DNA of 64,000 nt from Xanthocytophaga flava (GTDB taxonomy: Bacteria; Bacteroidota; Bacteroidia; Cytophagales; 172606-1): positions 62,001 to 126,000 of the forward strand of contig NZ_JASJOR010000022.1 of the NCBI RefSeq assembly GCF_030068545.1. Reading direction: 5' to 3'. Below are positions 1 to 8,447 of this stretch, piece by piece; positions within the stretch are counted from its first letter, which is position 1, and every line of letters begins with the position of its first letter. The notes below the pieces were generated by a model that saw only the letters and a list, made by a program, of their open reading frames with translations, was not told the origin of the DNA and ran no database searches. The position numbers and the translations under genes are program-made.

Positions 1-1287
1 ACTTGTCCACATGGTTTTGCGTACATGATCTCCCCAGTTATCCGGGTGTGAGCCATTCTGCGGATATTCAGTTCCACTGCCAAACTCTCCATTCATCATG
101 GATTTGGTATAGGGAATAAATGTTTGTATCTGGTTATACACAACCTTATCAATACTACCTGAATAGGTATGCCACTGAAGCTGATCCATGGCAACATTGT
201 CATTCAACAAAGGAAGAGTAGAATTATCTTTCCCACTACTGGTATTGACAATATGTTGGTTTACGTCAACGGATTTAAGATACTGACTCATTTCGTCATG
301 CCAGCTATCGATTGCGGTATTTGTGCCGTCTGAATATTCTACCTCATTAAACAACTCCCAGCTCATAATAGCAGGCGAATATCCCCATCTCGCCACAATG
401 TAACGATACATTTTCTGTGTTTGCTTTTTGGCGTCTGCGTTGGTAAAAAAATCACCTGCATTGGCAAGAAAACCGCCATTGGTTGTATTGTATGGGTTAT
501 CATCCCACTCTGGATTGACCTTGGTTGAGTACTGTCCATGATGTTGTAATACCAGCTGCATATACACGCCATTAGCCTCACACAATGCTACTGTTGAGTC
601 GAGTATACCTGCAGCAGACTGGCTATACTTTCCCAATCCATTGTACCACCCCGACCAATGATCAGTCTTCCATTCAAGTGCTTGCCGGGCAAAGTCTGTA
701 AGCCAGTATCGCATCCAGTTCACCCCATTAGGACTCATACGCTGTGCAATCCAGGTGTGATAAAAATCTACCAGATTTCCGTTGTTCCAACACAGGTTGT
801 ATCCAATAGGATAATAGGGTGTCTGATTATCAAAACGCATAAACTGTTTATTACCAGCATCAATCCGAACAAAACCTTTTGCACTACCTGCTGTCACAGT
901 AAAAGATATAGGATCAGACACAGTCGTTGTGCCATCCACAATCTTTATCCTGATTTGATAACTGCCTGCCAGCACAGGTGTATAACGAAGCTTCCAGGAC
1001 GCTCCTGCAGCACTTTCGGTAGCTGAGTTAGCAGTGAATATGGCAGGAATGTAATAAAAGCAGGGTACCACTACAGTTTTATTTCCGGGTGTTGTTATTT
1101 CAGCATCTACTTTTACAATATCCGGATCATAGGGATTGCTATATATTTGACTAATCTGAAAGGTTAGTTCTGCCTTCTCATACTGCTGAAATGATGTTTT
1201 GTTAAGAACAGGAGCTTGAATAATGCCTGCAACACCTGTGTATATATGAAACATACACATACTTACTATGATAAAGAGTCTCTTCAT
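1..1287 (-). CDS. secreted glycoside hydrolase, clan GH-A (GH5-like), 3' end outside window
   Basis: Reading frame open from an ATG at 1287 to the window edge (429 codons, no stop), so the C-terminus is missing. Residues 1 to about 20 form a signal peptide. Residues 25-150 are a beta-sandwich of the DUF5060 type often found before such catalytic domains. From about residue 155 the sequence is a TIM-barrel glycosidase: WELFNEV places the acid/base at E315 and NGEFGSG places the likely nucleophile at E401, about 86 residues later, as in retaining clan GH-A enzymes. Likely cleaves a plant or microbial beta-glycan outside the cell; substrate cannot be told. A T9SS sorting domain could lie in the missing part. 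The gene stands alone, with the HTH gene at 1510 upstream on the same strand. Confidence 0.8.
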   Translation of the reverse strand, partial: MKRLFIIVSMCMFHIYTGVAGIIQAPVLNKTSFQQYEKAELTFQISQIYSNPYDPDIVKVDAEITTPGNKTVVVPCFYYIPAIFTANSATESAAGASWKLRYTPVLAGSYQIRIKIVDGTTTVSDPISFTVTAGSAKGFVRIDAGNKQFMRFDNQTPYYPIGYNLCWNNGNLVDFYHTWIAQRMSPNGVNWMRYWLTDFARQALEWKTDHWSGWYNGLGKYSQSAAGILDSTVALCEANGVYMQLVLQHHGQYSTKVNPEWDDNPYNTTNGGFLANAGDFFTNADAKKQTQKMYRYIVARWGYSPAIMSWELFNEVEYSDGTNTAIDSWHDEMSQYLKSVDVNQHIVNTSSGKDNSTLPLLNDNVAMDQLQWHTYSGSIDKVVYNQIQTFIPYTKSMMNGEFGSGTEYPQNGSHPDNWGDHVRKTMWTS

Positions 1288-1509
1288 GAGAGGTTAATTT
1301 AATGGAGGAGTCTGTGTAAACCTGATTTTGTAAGTGGAGTCCAATTGCAATACTGGAAACAATCGTTGGGATTAGCTTTTCTAACTATCAATCTATTTCT
1401 GGAAATAATAGTACCACAAATTGGAGTAGTAAAAAAGATAAGTACAGCTTTGTGTTATACAATGATAAGATTGTACAGTCTTCCATAGTATGTAACTTCA
1501 CACAATAGT

Positions 1510-2760
1510 TCAGGCTAATGTCTGAATAAACTTCTCCAGTGTTTCCTCCTCTTCTACCTGTAATTTTTTTCTAAGCCGATGCCGGGCTTTCTTTACACTC
1601 TCAGGAGCAATTCCAAGAATAGTTGCAGACTCTTTTAGGGATAAATTAAGTTTGATTAAAGCAGAAAGTCTAAGCTCTGCCTGAGTGATATCAGAATAGT
1701 GATAATGTAAAGTAGCAAAAAAGAGAGGATATACACTTTCAAAGTCTGTTCTGAACTGCTGCCAGGATTCCTCTGTAAGGATTCGGGATTGTAAGATAAC
1801 CTTTATCTTTTCAACAATTTCAGTATCAACAGAGCCCTCACTTTCAGACCGATTATTTTTTAATTCTTCCAGTTCATACTGTATAGTTTCAATGATCTGA
1901 TTTTTTTCAAGTATTGTCTGTGTGTATATTTCCAGCTTTTGCCGTTGTGTTTCCCTTAATGTTATATTCTGTACAATAATTTGCTGATGCTTCTCTTTAA
2001 GTTCCTTATTCTGTCTGGCAATCTCTGCAGTTCGTTCTACAACCACTTTTTCCAAGGTCATATTCTGTTCAGCAAGTAAACGTGCATTTTCCTCCCTAAC
2101 TTCCTTAAGTCGCTCAGCCGTTATGAGCCGTTTATGAGTATGAAAAGCAGTAAAGAGCAATGTAGGCACACACAAAAGAAGCAGGAGGAACTGCACCAGA
2201 TAGATCCTTTTCTCAGCCTCATCATATCGGCGTTGTGAATTGAGATTGATAGTATCCTCGTAGCCATGAATGGTTCGCATAAACCTTTCATATTGAAGCC
2301 ATAAATGATATCCCTTATCCAGATTGGCCAAACGTTCAAATTCACGATAGTTTTTCTGATCAAACAACACTTTCATGTCCATACATAAATGAACATAGGC
2401 ATTAATAGAATCTTTCAATTGGTAAAATTCTGTAAGTGGATAATTTTGCTTCCGCAAAGGCTGTTCAATTGTCAGGTAGATAGAATCTTTGTCTTCATTG
2501 GCAAAGTAGAGAGGGGGTAAATACCTGGTATCTTTAAACAAAGCATATCCCCGCAAAGCAAGGTCAGCATTATGTATGATATAAATTGCCTGAGATACCG
2601 CTACCTTTATCTCTTCTGCTTGTTTTTGCAACTGTCTATTCTCCTGCATAATTCTGTTGTTGCGATATGTAAATACTATATTTAACAGAAGTAGAATAAT
2701 AATGATAACAACTCCCAGAAAGAGAGCCTGTTTGCGGATAAACTGTTTTGCGGCTGTCAT
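1510..2760 (-). CDS. membrane-anchored protein with extracytoplasmic sensor and LuxR-like HTH
   Basis: 416 residues from the ATG at 2760; a TTG four codons upstream is also in frame but less likely. Membrane segments at about 12-30 and 186-206 enclose a helical extracytoplasmic region of about 150 residues resembling CHASE3/four-helix-bundle sensors. A long cytoplasmic coiled coil (about 210-305) leads to a C-terminal region with the pattern TQAELRLSALIKLNLSLKES...SVKKARHRLRKKL, the helix-turn-helix typical of Bacteroidota TPR-HTH regulators. No kinase or receiver is present, so the DNA-binding head seems directly tethered to the sensor: a one-component membrane regulator. Target unknown; the GH-A glycosidase directly downstream is a candidate by position only. 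Confidence 0.75.
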   Translation of the reverse strand: MTAAKQFIRKQALFLGVVIIIILLLLNIVFTYRNNRIMQENRQLQKQAEEIKVAVSQAIYIIHNADLALRGYALFKDTRYLPPLYFANEDKDSIYLTIEQPLRKQNYPLTEFYQLKDSINAYVHLCMDMKVLFDQKNYREFERLANLDKGYHLWLQYERFMRTIHGYEDTINLNSQRRYDEAEKRIYLVQFLLLLLCVPTLLFTAFHTHKRLITAERLKEVREENARLLAEQNMTLEKVVVERTAEIARQNKELKEKHQQIIVQNITLRETQRQKLEIYTQTILEKNQIIETIQYELEELKNNRSESEGSVDTEIVEKIKVILQSRILTEESWQQFRTDFESVYPLFFATLHYHYSDITQAELRLSALIKLNLSLKESATILGIAPESVKKARHRLRKKLQVEEEETLEKFIQTLA

Positions 2761-3128
2761 TGTATACTTCAATTATCTGTCAGATATACCATCCAATACA
2801 GTAGACGAACTGTATATACAACTGCTTATACTCATTTAACAACAGACAAGCCGCACTATAAAAGTTATCCCAAGACGTAATCTTGTTTATAGAGAGCTAG
2901 TCTGTATCTCCTAGTAGAAAAGTAACTAAAATTAAACATAAAGGCGGGAAGCACAATAGGCAATGTTACAATCAGTTGTCTGGGTAAATCTGATAAGAAA
3001 TGTGTTTTATGGGTTAATAGTGGATAGTATTCCGGAAGAGGTTATAGGAGACTTTATAGTAGATTTTTGAAAACCTGACACTATGCTATCATAACTAGCA
3101 GAATCATCAGGGAGTAAAACAATATAGA
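2761..3128. other. intergenic region, no feature recognised
   Basis: AT-rich spacer of 368 bases between two minus-strand genes. It must hold the promoter of the HTH gene and the 3' end of the GAF gene transcript, but I see no convincing -7 element, terminator or small gene. Confidence 0.5.
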
Positions 3129-4334
3129 TTAGTTATCATGGGGCTTGTACTCATAGTATACTTTTAACTGTTGTTCTTTTAGCAATAGCGCATGCAATAA
3201 TTCCGATTCTCTCACACTCAAATCTTTTACCAGATCAGCTAAAAGCTCATTCTGCATAGTTAAGACCAAAAGCTTATCTGTATTTTCATTGTTAAGTTTA
3301 CGGGCAGCCTGAAGATCACCCATCAATTCCTTCTGCAGATATTTTAGATGCTCTATTTCTTTTTGAATAATTTCTGCTTTTATATTCATCTCAGCAGCAT
3401 TATGTAGTGCCATGACTTGTTTCATAGAAGATTTAACCTGCTGAAAAAGAGTTCTTCTTCCAGCAAGTAAGGTAGCTACCAACTCACCGGTTTTTTCTAT
3501 GAATACAGTTTGAGAAGTACTAAAGCTGTCAAACCCTCGCAATTCCAGGACAGCCTCTGTCTGATTAGCCTGCCTGAAAGGAACTATCAGAAGGAAACAA
3601 GCTTTTAAAGAATTCGTTTCTGTCACTTTCTCTTTCAAGCCGTTTACGCACAAAGGCTTATTTAATAAGGCTTCGTATAAAGGATCATAAAAAGTGAATA
3701 AATCAGCATCCGGATTAGTTGAAGTCTCAGTATAATCCATCTCCTGTAGTCTGGATAGAATGCTGGTAAGGTTCAATTCTATATTCTTGCCGGAGTGGTA
3801 GGCCTGCCCAATAAGTGAAGTATGGATAATACATTTATTGTCTACCCATGTACTGTCTACAGATACCATCTCATCAAAAAAAGCTAAGGCTTTTAGTTCA
3901 AGAGTAGAAATTTCCTGAATTGCAAGCGAATCGGTTGGAGATGCAGGAACAAAAATAGTACAACGGTAAGCAGATATATAGGGCAGTAAAAACTCAAGTG
4001 TTTCATAACAAACCTTTTCCAGGCTATATATGTCTTTATTTAACTGGAGAGACAAATCCAGTAAAGCTTTTGTTTGTTGTTCTCCCTGTGGTAATACAAT
4101 CTGTTGAGAAGAACTTTCTATAAAAACGTGATCATCCACCCCAAACACAGAATCAGATATAGCTAACTGCTCATCCATACCTTCATACTTTTTCTTATTC
4201 ACCAGCCATTTGGTAAGCAATGAAGGATATAAGAACTTTCCTTCCAGCATTATAGCGCATAACAGGAAGATCAGCAGACTAATAAGAGATAAAGAAACAA
4301 ATAATAAAACAGTAGACAAGAATAAAGGAACCAT
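3129..4334 (-). CDS. membrane-anchored GAF-domain protein without output domain
   Basis: 401 residues, ATG start. The N-terminus is one membrane segment (about 5-30), followed by a linker and a GAF-like domain at about 85-305 (LIGQAYHSGKNIELN and LLIVPFRQANQTEAVLELRGF resemble the later GAF strands). The last 90 residues are a coiled coil rich in E, K, L and N. No histidine-kinase, cyclase, phosphodiesterase or HTH domain follows, so any signal must pass to a partner protein. The closest partner is the receiver encoded 45 bases upstream on the same strand (4380-4847), so the two probably form an operon. The ligand cannot be predicted. It is similar in plan to the larger protein at 8979-10667. 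Confidence 0.7.
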   Translation of the reverse strand: MVPLFLSTVLLFVSLSLISLLIFLLCAIMLEGKFLYPSLLTKWLVNKKKYEGMDEQLAISDSVFGVDDHVFIESSSQQIVLPQGEQQTKALLDLSLQLNKDIYSLEKVCYETLEFLLPYISAYRCTIFVPASPTDSLAIQEISTLELKALAFFDEMVSVDSTWVDNKCIIHTSLIGQAYHSGKNIELNLTSILSRLQEMDYTETSTNPDADLFTFYDPLYEALLNKPLCVNGLKEKVTETNSLKACFLLIVPFRQANQTEAVLELRGFDSFSTSQTVFIEKTGELVATLLAGRRTLFQQVKSSMKQVMALHNAAEMNIKAEIIQKEIEHLKYLQKELMGDLQAARKLNNENTDKLLVLTMQNELLADLVKDLSVRESELLHALLLKEQQLKVYYEYKPHDN

Positions 4335-4379
4335 TCAATCAGTCAGGTTGTAAGTGATCACACAGGAAGACAGAATTTT

Positions 4380-4847
4380 TCAGGACTCCAAAGAATCCAT
4401 GAGCTTCCAAACCAATTGCCTTGTTATAGGCTTTTGCAAAAACTTACGAACACGGGAAAAGCTATATAGTCGTTTTATATCCATCATAGTAAATGAACTA
4501 CTCAGTACATACAGATAACAACTCTCCTTGAGGAAAGAAGGATAATTTTCCAGAAAGCGAAGAAAGTCGAAACCTTTCTGATACGACATGTCCATATCCA
4601 GAAATACACTCTGAGGATATTCTTCTGAAGATACAACTCCAAGATATTCAATAACAGTGGGAATGGAATTGTATACGATTACATTTTTGGCAAATCCGGA
4701 TTTGGTTAAGACTATTTTGGTGATCTGAGAATCCACTACATCATCATCAATAACAAGTGCATTTGAGAAGGATGTATATAGTTTCGTATTTAATGAGTTC
4801 ATAGATAAACTACTTACTTCAAAAGAGTTATGCACAAAGTATTTCAT
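4380..4847 (-). CDS. stand-alone response-regulator receiver protein
   Basis: 155 residues from the ATG at 4847 (a TTG two codons earlier is in frame). Residues 30-150 are a CheY-like receiver: acidic triad D34-D36, phospho-acceptor D84 in VFLDMDM, a Ser run at 116-118 in the Thr/Ser position, and K139 before Pro140. The usual MPxMDG after the acceptor Asp is replaced by MSYQKG, so the active-site loop is atypical. No output domain is attached, so it must act by protein contact. It is first in a likely two-gene unit with the TM-GAF gene downstream. About 25 residues precede the receiver domain, so a start further in (M16) is possible. Confidence 0.8.
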   Translation of the reverse strand: MKYFVHNSFEVSSLSMNSLNTKLYTSFSNALVIDDDVVDSQITKIVLTKSGFAKNVIVYNSIPTVIEYLGVVSSEEYPQSVFLDMDMSYQKGFDFLRFLENYPSFLKESCYLYVLSSSFTMMDIKRLYSFSRVRKFLQKPITRQLVWKLMDSLES

Positions 4848-5147
4848 TTTCAATCAGGTGTCTTCCAATCAAGAGATATGGATTTAGTAAACATATCATT
4901 TACTATCTGCTGTATGAAAAAAACGCTGTGACAAAAAGGTGGACAAGGGTTGAATAAACCTCTGTATAAGGATTTTAACTTTATAAAAAATAGAACATAA
5001 GCTTACTAATTAGGAGTTTGCTCAATACTGTGATTTGTATTCATCTCATTCTGAGGAATAGAGAAATACTCATGACGTTGCATAGTAAAAAACTCTTTTT
5101 CCACTTTCTTTCTTTACATTATCAACTGACTTGGCTGCTACTGGCTG

Positions 5148-5161
5148 TTTACACGTGTAAA
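5148..5161. promoter_or_regulatory. 14-bp perfect palindrome TTTACACGTGTAAA
   Basis: A perfect dyad centred on CACGTG just beyond the terminator-like hairpin, between the receiver gene and the small-RNA candidate. It could be an operator for the receiver/GAF operon or chance; no protein can be assigned. Confidence 0.3.
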
Positions 5162-5280
5162 AACAAAAATTCCCCGGCGGAAACCACCGAGGAATTTTAG
5201 TAACAAACCACTTACAACCTAAATTTTATTTTTATATCTATGATCAGACCTGGTGTCTGAGGATATGTCTGCTTGACTTA
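5155..5280 (-). ncRNA. candidate small RNA (or long leader with attenuator) with intrinsic terminator
   Basis: On the minus strand a -7 element TACCTTTG (5293-5286) is followed by about 125 bases ending in a strong hairpin. The transcript would contain a 6-bp stem (5244-5260, arms TCAGAC/GTCTGA, 5-base loop) and then a terminator whose 8-bp base AAAATTCC/GGAATTTT (5198-5191 with 5173-5166) continues through further pairs, followed by TTTTTGTTTTT. No reading frame of note lies inside. A promoter and terminator this close, with a helix between, is what a trans-acting sRNA looks like. The alternative is a leader of the receiver gene (ATG at 4847), with the hairpin as attenuator about 320 bases upstream. 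Confidence 0.5.
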
Positions 5281-5285
5281 CAATA

Positions 5286-5293
5286 CAAAGGTA
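5286..5293 (-). promoter_or_regulatory. Bacteroidota -7 promoter element TACCTTTG
   Basis: Exact match to TAnnTTTG on the minus strand, about 6 bases before the proposed 5' end of the small RNA. The -33 element is weak (TTTA about 18 bases upstream). Confidence 0.5.
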
Positions 5294-5772
5294 CTACAAT
5301 CATATAACTTGTAAAGTCACAATTCACTGACTTTCATACATATAACATTTTCTACAGCGAAAATGTCCCATTTGTTACAAAATGTTTCCATTATAGGGCT
5401 TTTATATCACTGACTACCCACACTTAGCTAACTAACTGATTATCCGACAAATATAAAACGTCATAATTTTCACTCTGTGCCTGCAAATTATGTAGCTCTA
5501 TTCATTTCCATACATTATACCTACTGATTGTCAACCATTTACTATCCTTCAGCTACTATATCTATCTCTCTCATTAATCTTCCGGTAGCGAAATCACTTT
5601 CCAGAACATGTAGTCCGGCGAAACACTGAAGATAGTCTTGCTCTTCAATTCAGATAGAAAGAAAAATTTATGAAGTCTGAACTCATACAATTTAAACCAA
5701 CACTATTCTTATCTATCTAACCAGGAAATGGTATTACTATAAACATATCCTTCGCAATTTATCCCATACACA
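5294..5772. other. intergenic region upstream of the 5773 gene
   Basis: AT-rich non-coding DNA with no clear gene. It should contain the promoter for the secreted protein at 5773, but no exact TAnnTTTG element was found close to that start. Confidence 0.5.
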
Positions 5773-6153
5773 ATGATGAAAAAGTATCTAGTTATCTCTT
5801 CTCTTGTACTATTGACTCTGCTATCGGTTGGACAAGTGTCTGCTCAATCAAAACTTACAGAAGAACAAAAGCAGGAATTGAAGGCTCGCTATGAAGCTTA
5901 CAAAGAAAAGCTCAACTTATCCGAGGATCAATTTGTAAAAGTAGAAAGCATTAACAGGACCTATTTTGAACAGCTTGCCACATTACGTAATTCCGATGAT
6001 TCCAAGCTCTCAAAATATCGTAAATACAAGGATATAAAGTCTACAAGAGATAGACAGATGAAAGCTGTACTTGATAAAGAACAGTATAAGACCTATGAAG
6101 CATTTCAGAAAGAGATGAAAGAAGAATTCAAAGAAAATAGACGTAAACAATAA
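5773..6153 (+). CDS. small secreted helical protein, LTxxQ/Spy-like
   Basis: 126 residues starting MMKK (the second ATG at 5776 is equally possible). Signal peptide 1-24 ending VSAQ. The mature part is charged and almost wholly helical, with LTEEQKQELKARYEAYKEKLNLSEDQFVKVESI recalling the LTxxQ repeats of the Spy/CpxP periplasmic chaperone group; a late DKEQYKTYEAFQKEM repeats the pattern. The role is inferred as periplasmic, perhaps envelope stress or metal related; Bacteroidota have many such proteins of unknown function. A second member is at 14804-15199. It lies 41 bases before the serine hydrolase gene on the same strand and may be cotranscribed with it. Confidence 0.7.
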   Translation: MMKKYLVISSLVLLTLLSVGQVSAQSKLTEEQKQELKARYEAYKEKLNLSEDQFVKVESINRTYFEQLATLRNSDDSKLSKYRKYKDIKSTRDRQMKAVLDKEQYKTYEAFQKEMKEEFKENRRKQ

Positions 6154-6194
6154 TACTTTCAATCAGTAGTATACTAATCAACACAACAACAACT

Positions 6195-7259
6195 ATGAAA
6201 GCAAAAACACTACTCACCTATGTGAGTATACTACTTCTATTTTCCTGTTGTACGGATGCAGTCAATCCAATTGATAGTCCGTATAACTTCTCAACAGTGG
6301 ATGCATTTATTAAAAATAATGTCTCTGTCTATAAAGACAATGTAGTAGTGTTGGTATCACAAAATGGTCAGCTTATATATAAGAAAGAGATTAATCTGAC
6401 TATGAATGATAAACGAGTAATTGCATCAGCCTCAAAGTGGCTTTCTGGCGCGCTAATACTAACCTTGGTTGACGAAGGCAAATTATCCCTGAATGATACG
6501 GTAGGTAAATTTTTACCGCTGTTTACTCAATACCATAAGGGTAGCATTACCATACGGCAATTGTTTTCTCATACATCTGGTTTTCCAGGTGACTCACCAG
6601 AGAAATATGAATATCGTAATGATCTGACATTGGTACAGGCAGTAGATTCGCTGGCAATACATACAGCACTGACACATCCTCCCGGCACAACATTTAATTA
6701 TGGAAGTGCCAGTATGCATATTGCAGGACGCATAGCAGAAATTGTAACAGGAAAGGCATGGCAAACAATCTTTAATGAAAAAATTGCCATACCCTGTTCG
6801 ATGCAGGCTCAATATATCCTGGCAAGCCCCAAGAATCCACTGATAGCAGGTGGTGTGCGTACCTCAGCTCGTGACTATCTCAACTTTTTAGAGATGATTG
6901 TAAATAAAGGTGTATTCAGAAATAAACGCGTCTTGAGTGAAAGCGCCATTGCAGAGATGCAAAAAGATCAGACAAATGGAGCTGTTATCGAAAACACTCC
7001 CTATCCGACAAATCCTACTTCTGGTCAACCTTCTGCTTCAGTGAGATATGGTATCGGCAACTGGCTGGATATAGTTGATGTCTCAGGTACAATTCAGGAA
7101 ACCAGTAGTCCGGGATTATTTGGCACACATCCCTGGCAAGATCCCAAACATAAACTGGCAGGTATCATTTTTACCCGAACAGAACATAAAATCAGCAATG
7201 CAGCAAGTATACAGTTACGTGCTATGATTCGGGATATAGTAGCTCAATCTACAGAATAA
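6195..7259 (+). CDS. serine hydrolase, class C beta-lactamase / PBP-like, lipoprotein
   Basis: 354 residues, ATG start. The N-terminus MKAKTLL...LLLFSCC looks like a lipoprotein signal with the lipid Cys at 18, so the enzyme is probably membrane-anchored outside the cytoplasm. The fold is that of serine beta-lactamase/DD-peptidase-like hydrolases: nucleophile S78 and K81 in SASK, a second motif Y169-G-S171 in place of YxN, and a late GLFGTH segment where the KTG/HxG motif is expected. Such proteins are esterases, peptidases or amidases on D-amino-acid or ester substrates; the substrate cannot be read from sequence. Only modest resemblance to the second family member at 52401. Confidence 0.85.
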   Translation: MKAKTLLTYVSILLLFSCCTDAVNPIDSPYNFSTVDAFIKNNVSVYKDNVVVLVSQNGQLIYKKEINLTMNDKRVIASASKWLSGALILTLVDEGKLSLNDTVGKFLPLFTQYHKGSITIRQLFSHTSGFPGDSPEKYEYRNDLTLVQAVDSLAIHTALTHPPGTTFNYGSASMHIAGRIAEIVTGKAWQTIFNEKIAIPCSMQAQYILASPKNPLIAGGVRTSARDYLNFLEMIVNKGVFRNKRVLSESAIAEMQKDQTNGAVIENTPYPTNPTSGQPSASVRYGIGNWLDIVDVSGTIQETSSPGLFGTHPWQDPKHKLAGIIFTRTEHKISNAASIQLRAMIRDIVAQSTE

Positions 7260-7289
7260 AATATACCACAAAAGCCGGATTTAGTACCA

Positions 7290-7318
7290 TAGCTTTGTAA
7301 TGGGATGTACTACCTTTG
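7290..7318 (+). promoter_or_regulatory. two tandem -7 elements (TAGCTTTG, TACCTTTG)
   Basis: Two exact TAnnTTTG matches at 7290-7297 and 7311-7318, 21 bases apart, upstream of the DUF983 gene. Either could drive it; -33 matches are not clear. Confidence 0.45.
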
Positions 7319-7362
7319 TTACATCATCTGACAGAGAAATACTTCAACTCAGATGATGTAAC
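7318..7362 (+). repeat. 14-bp perfect inverted repeat in the DUF983 leader
   Basis: Arms GTTACATCATCTGA (7318-7331) and TCAGATGATGTAAC (7349-7362) enclose 17 bases. No T-run follows, so it is not a typical terminator of the preceding gene. It overlaps the likely transcription start and could be an operator or a 5'-UTR hairpin. Confidence 0.5.
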
Positions 7363-7396
7363 TTCATAAAGTAGACTATAATTTATTCTGAATTTT

Positions 7397-7801
7397 ATGT
7401 CACACTCACAATTGTCTGCCATTCTTCATGAAAAGTGTCCTCGCTGTCGTGAAGGCAATATTTTCGTATATTCACCTAAAGATATATCTCGTTTCTCTGC
7501 TACACATGAAAACTGTCCGGTATGTAACTTGCGCTATGAAAAAGAGCCAGGTACATTCTGGGGAGCTATGTTTGTCAGCTATGGACTTAGCATTGCACTG
7601 ATTATCACTTTGTTCTGGGCAATACTGCTGTTTGTCAACGAACCTCCATTATGGTTGTTTTTTGCCGTAATTATCCCAACGTTAATTATGGCGACCCCAT
7701 TTTCTTTTCGCTTTTCAAGAGTGTTGTGGCTTCACTTCTTTTCAGGATTTCACTATGAGCCTCAAACATCCGAACATTCGGCGTCTGCCTTGTCCAAATA
7801 G
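7397..7801 (+). CDS. DUF983 family membrane protein
   Basis: 134 residues, ATG start. Recognisable DUF983 layout: an N-terminal zinc-ribbon-like part with CPRC (HEKCPRCREGNIF) and a second CPVC pair before LRYEKEPGTFWGAMFVSYG, then two hydrophobic segments (about 55-76 and 80-98). The four Cys could bind a metal on the cytoplasmic face. The family is common in Bacteroidota and alphaproteobacteria and its function is unknown. It has its own promoter region upstream and shares a bidirectional terminator with the cold-shock gene downstream. Confidence 0.85.
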   Translation: MSHSQLSAILHEKCPRCREGNIFVYSPKDISRFSATHENCPVCNLRYEKEPGTFWGAMFVSYGLSIALIITLFWAILLFVNEPPLWLFFAVIIPTLIMATPFSFRFSRVLWLHFFSGFHYEPQTSEHSASALSK

Positions 7802-7829
7802 ACTCAATACTGTCATTGTATAGATACAA

Positions 7830-7863
7830 AAAAGAAAAGCTCTCAGTCGGGAGCTTTTCTTTT
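7830..7863. terminator. bidirectional terminator, DUF983 gene / cold-shock gene
   Basis: 13-bp stem AAAAGAAAAGCTC / GAGCTTTTCTTTT with an 8-base loop between convergent genes; both strands end in T-rich arms. Confidence 0.85.
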
Positions 7864-7903
7864 GGATAGTATATAATCTATAAAGATATATCTAGTCTAA
7901 AAA

Positions 7904-8095
7904 TTACGCTAATTGAACATTAACTGCATTAAGGCCTTTTTTGCCTTTTTCTACTTCAAAAGTAACCTGATCGTTTTCTTTAATTTTGTCAATTAAGCCT
8001 GAAACGTGGACGAAGATATCTTCATTCGAACTATCTGATTTAATGAAGCCGAATCCTTTCGTTTCATTAAAGAATTTTACTGTACCTGATTGCAT
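7904..8095 (-). CDS. cold-shock domain protein (CspA family)
   Basis: 63 residues, ATG start. One complete cold-shock domain: RNP1-like KGFGFI and RNP2-like DIFVHVS are both intact, and length and acidic/basic balance fit a single-domain Csp. It binds single-stranded RNA and DNA and acts as an RNA chaperone in the cytoplasm. A -7 element lies about 31 bases upstream, giving a short leader (about 24 bases) rather than the long thermosensing leader of E. coli cspA. Which Csp paralogue it is cannot be told. Confidence 0.95.
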   Translation of the reverse strand: MQSGTVKFFNETKGFGFIKSDSSNEDIFVHVSGLIDKIKENDQVTFEVEKGKKGLNAVNVQLA

Positions 8096-8125
8096 TTACT
8101 ACGTGTGTTTTTTTAAGTTATGCCA

Positions 8126-8133
8126 CAAAGATA
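8126..8133 (-). promoter_or_regulatory. -7 promoter element TATCTTTG of the cold-shock gene
   Basis: Exact TAnnTTTG on the minus strand; predicted transcript start near 8119, 24 bases before the ATG. The -33 region is only T-rich. Confidence 0.55.
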
Positions 8134-8447
8134 TAAGTAATATGTAAAGAGAAAAATTTTTAATCAATAAATATTTAATAATCAGGCAACTACATTAAAA
8201 AAGATCAATCTCAACGTGCACTTTTTCTCTACACAATGTTCCCACACCATCTTAGTTCCACAAAATTAAATATGGGTTTCAGCACATTTAGAAGAGGTCT
8301 ATCTGCCTTTCATTACACTTTGATTTTAAATACGGATTTGGTACAGATATAGAAAAAATTAAACTGATCAAAATCTTAGGTCTGCTTCATTTCTGCTGCT
8401 TTCACTTTTTTATAAGCCCACTAACGACAGTCTAATCCAGCCTTCGC
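8134..8447. other. intergenic region, no feature recognised
   Basis: AT-rich spacer between the 8448 gene and the cold-shock promoter; no hairpin with T-run or small frame found. Confidence 0.4.

Noticed and set aside
5018..5200. 60-codon plus frame over the small-RNA candidate
   Set aside because: Starts at TTG, and its last part is the terminator hairpin read on the wrong strand.
6195..7259. Serine hydrolases at 6195 and 52401 as true beta-lactamases
   Set aside because: SxxK is present but the YxN motif is altered in both, and such proteins are mostly esterases or peptidases; no resistance role can be claimed.
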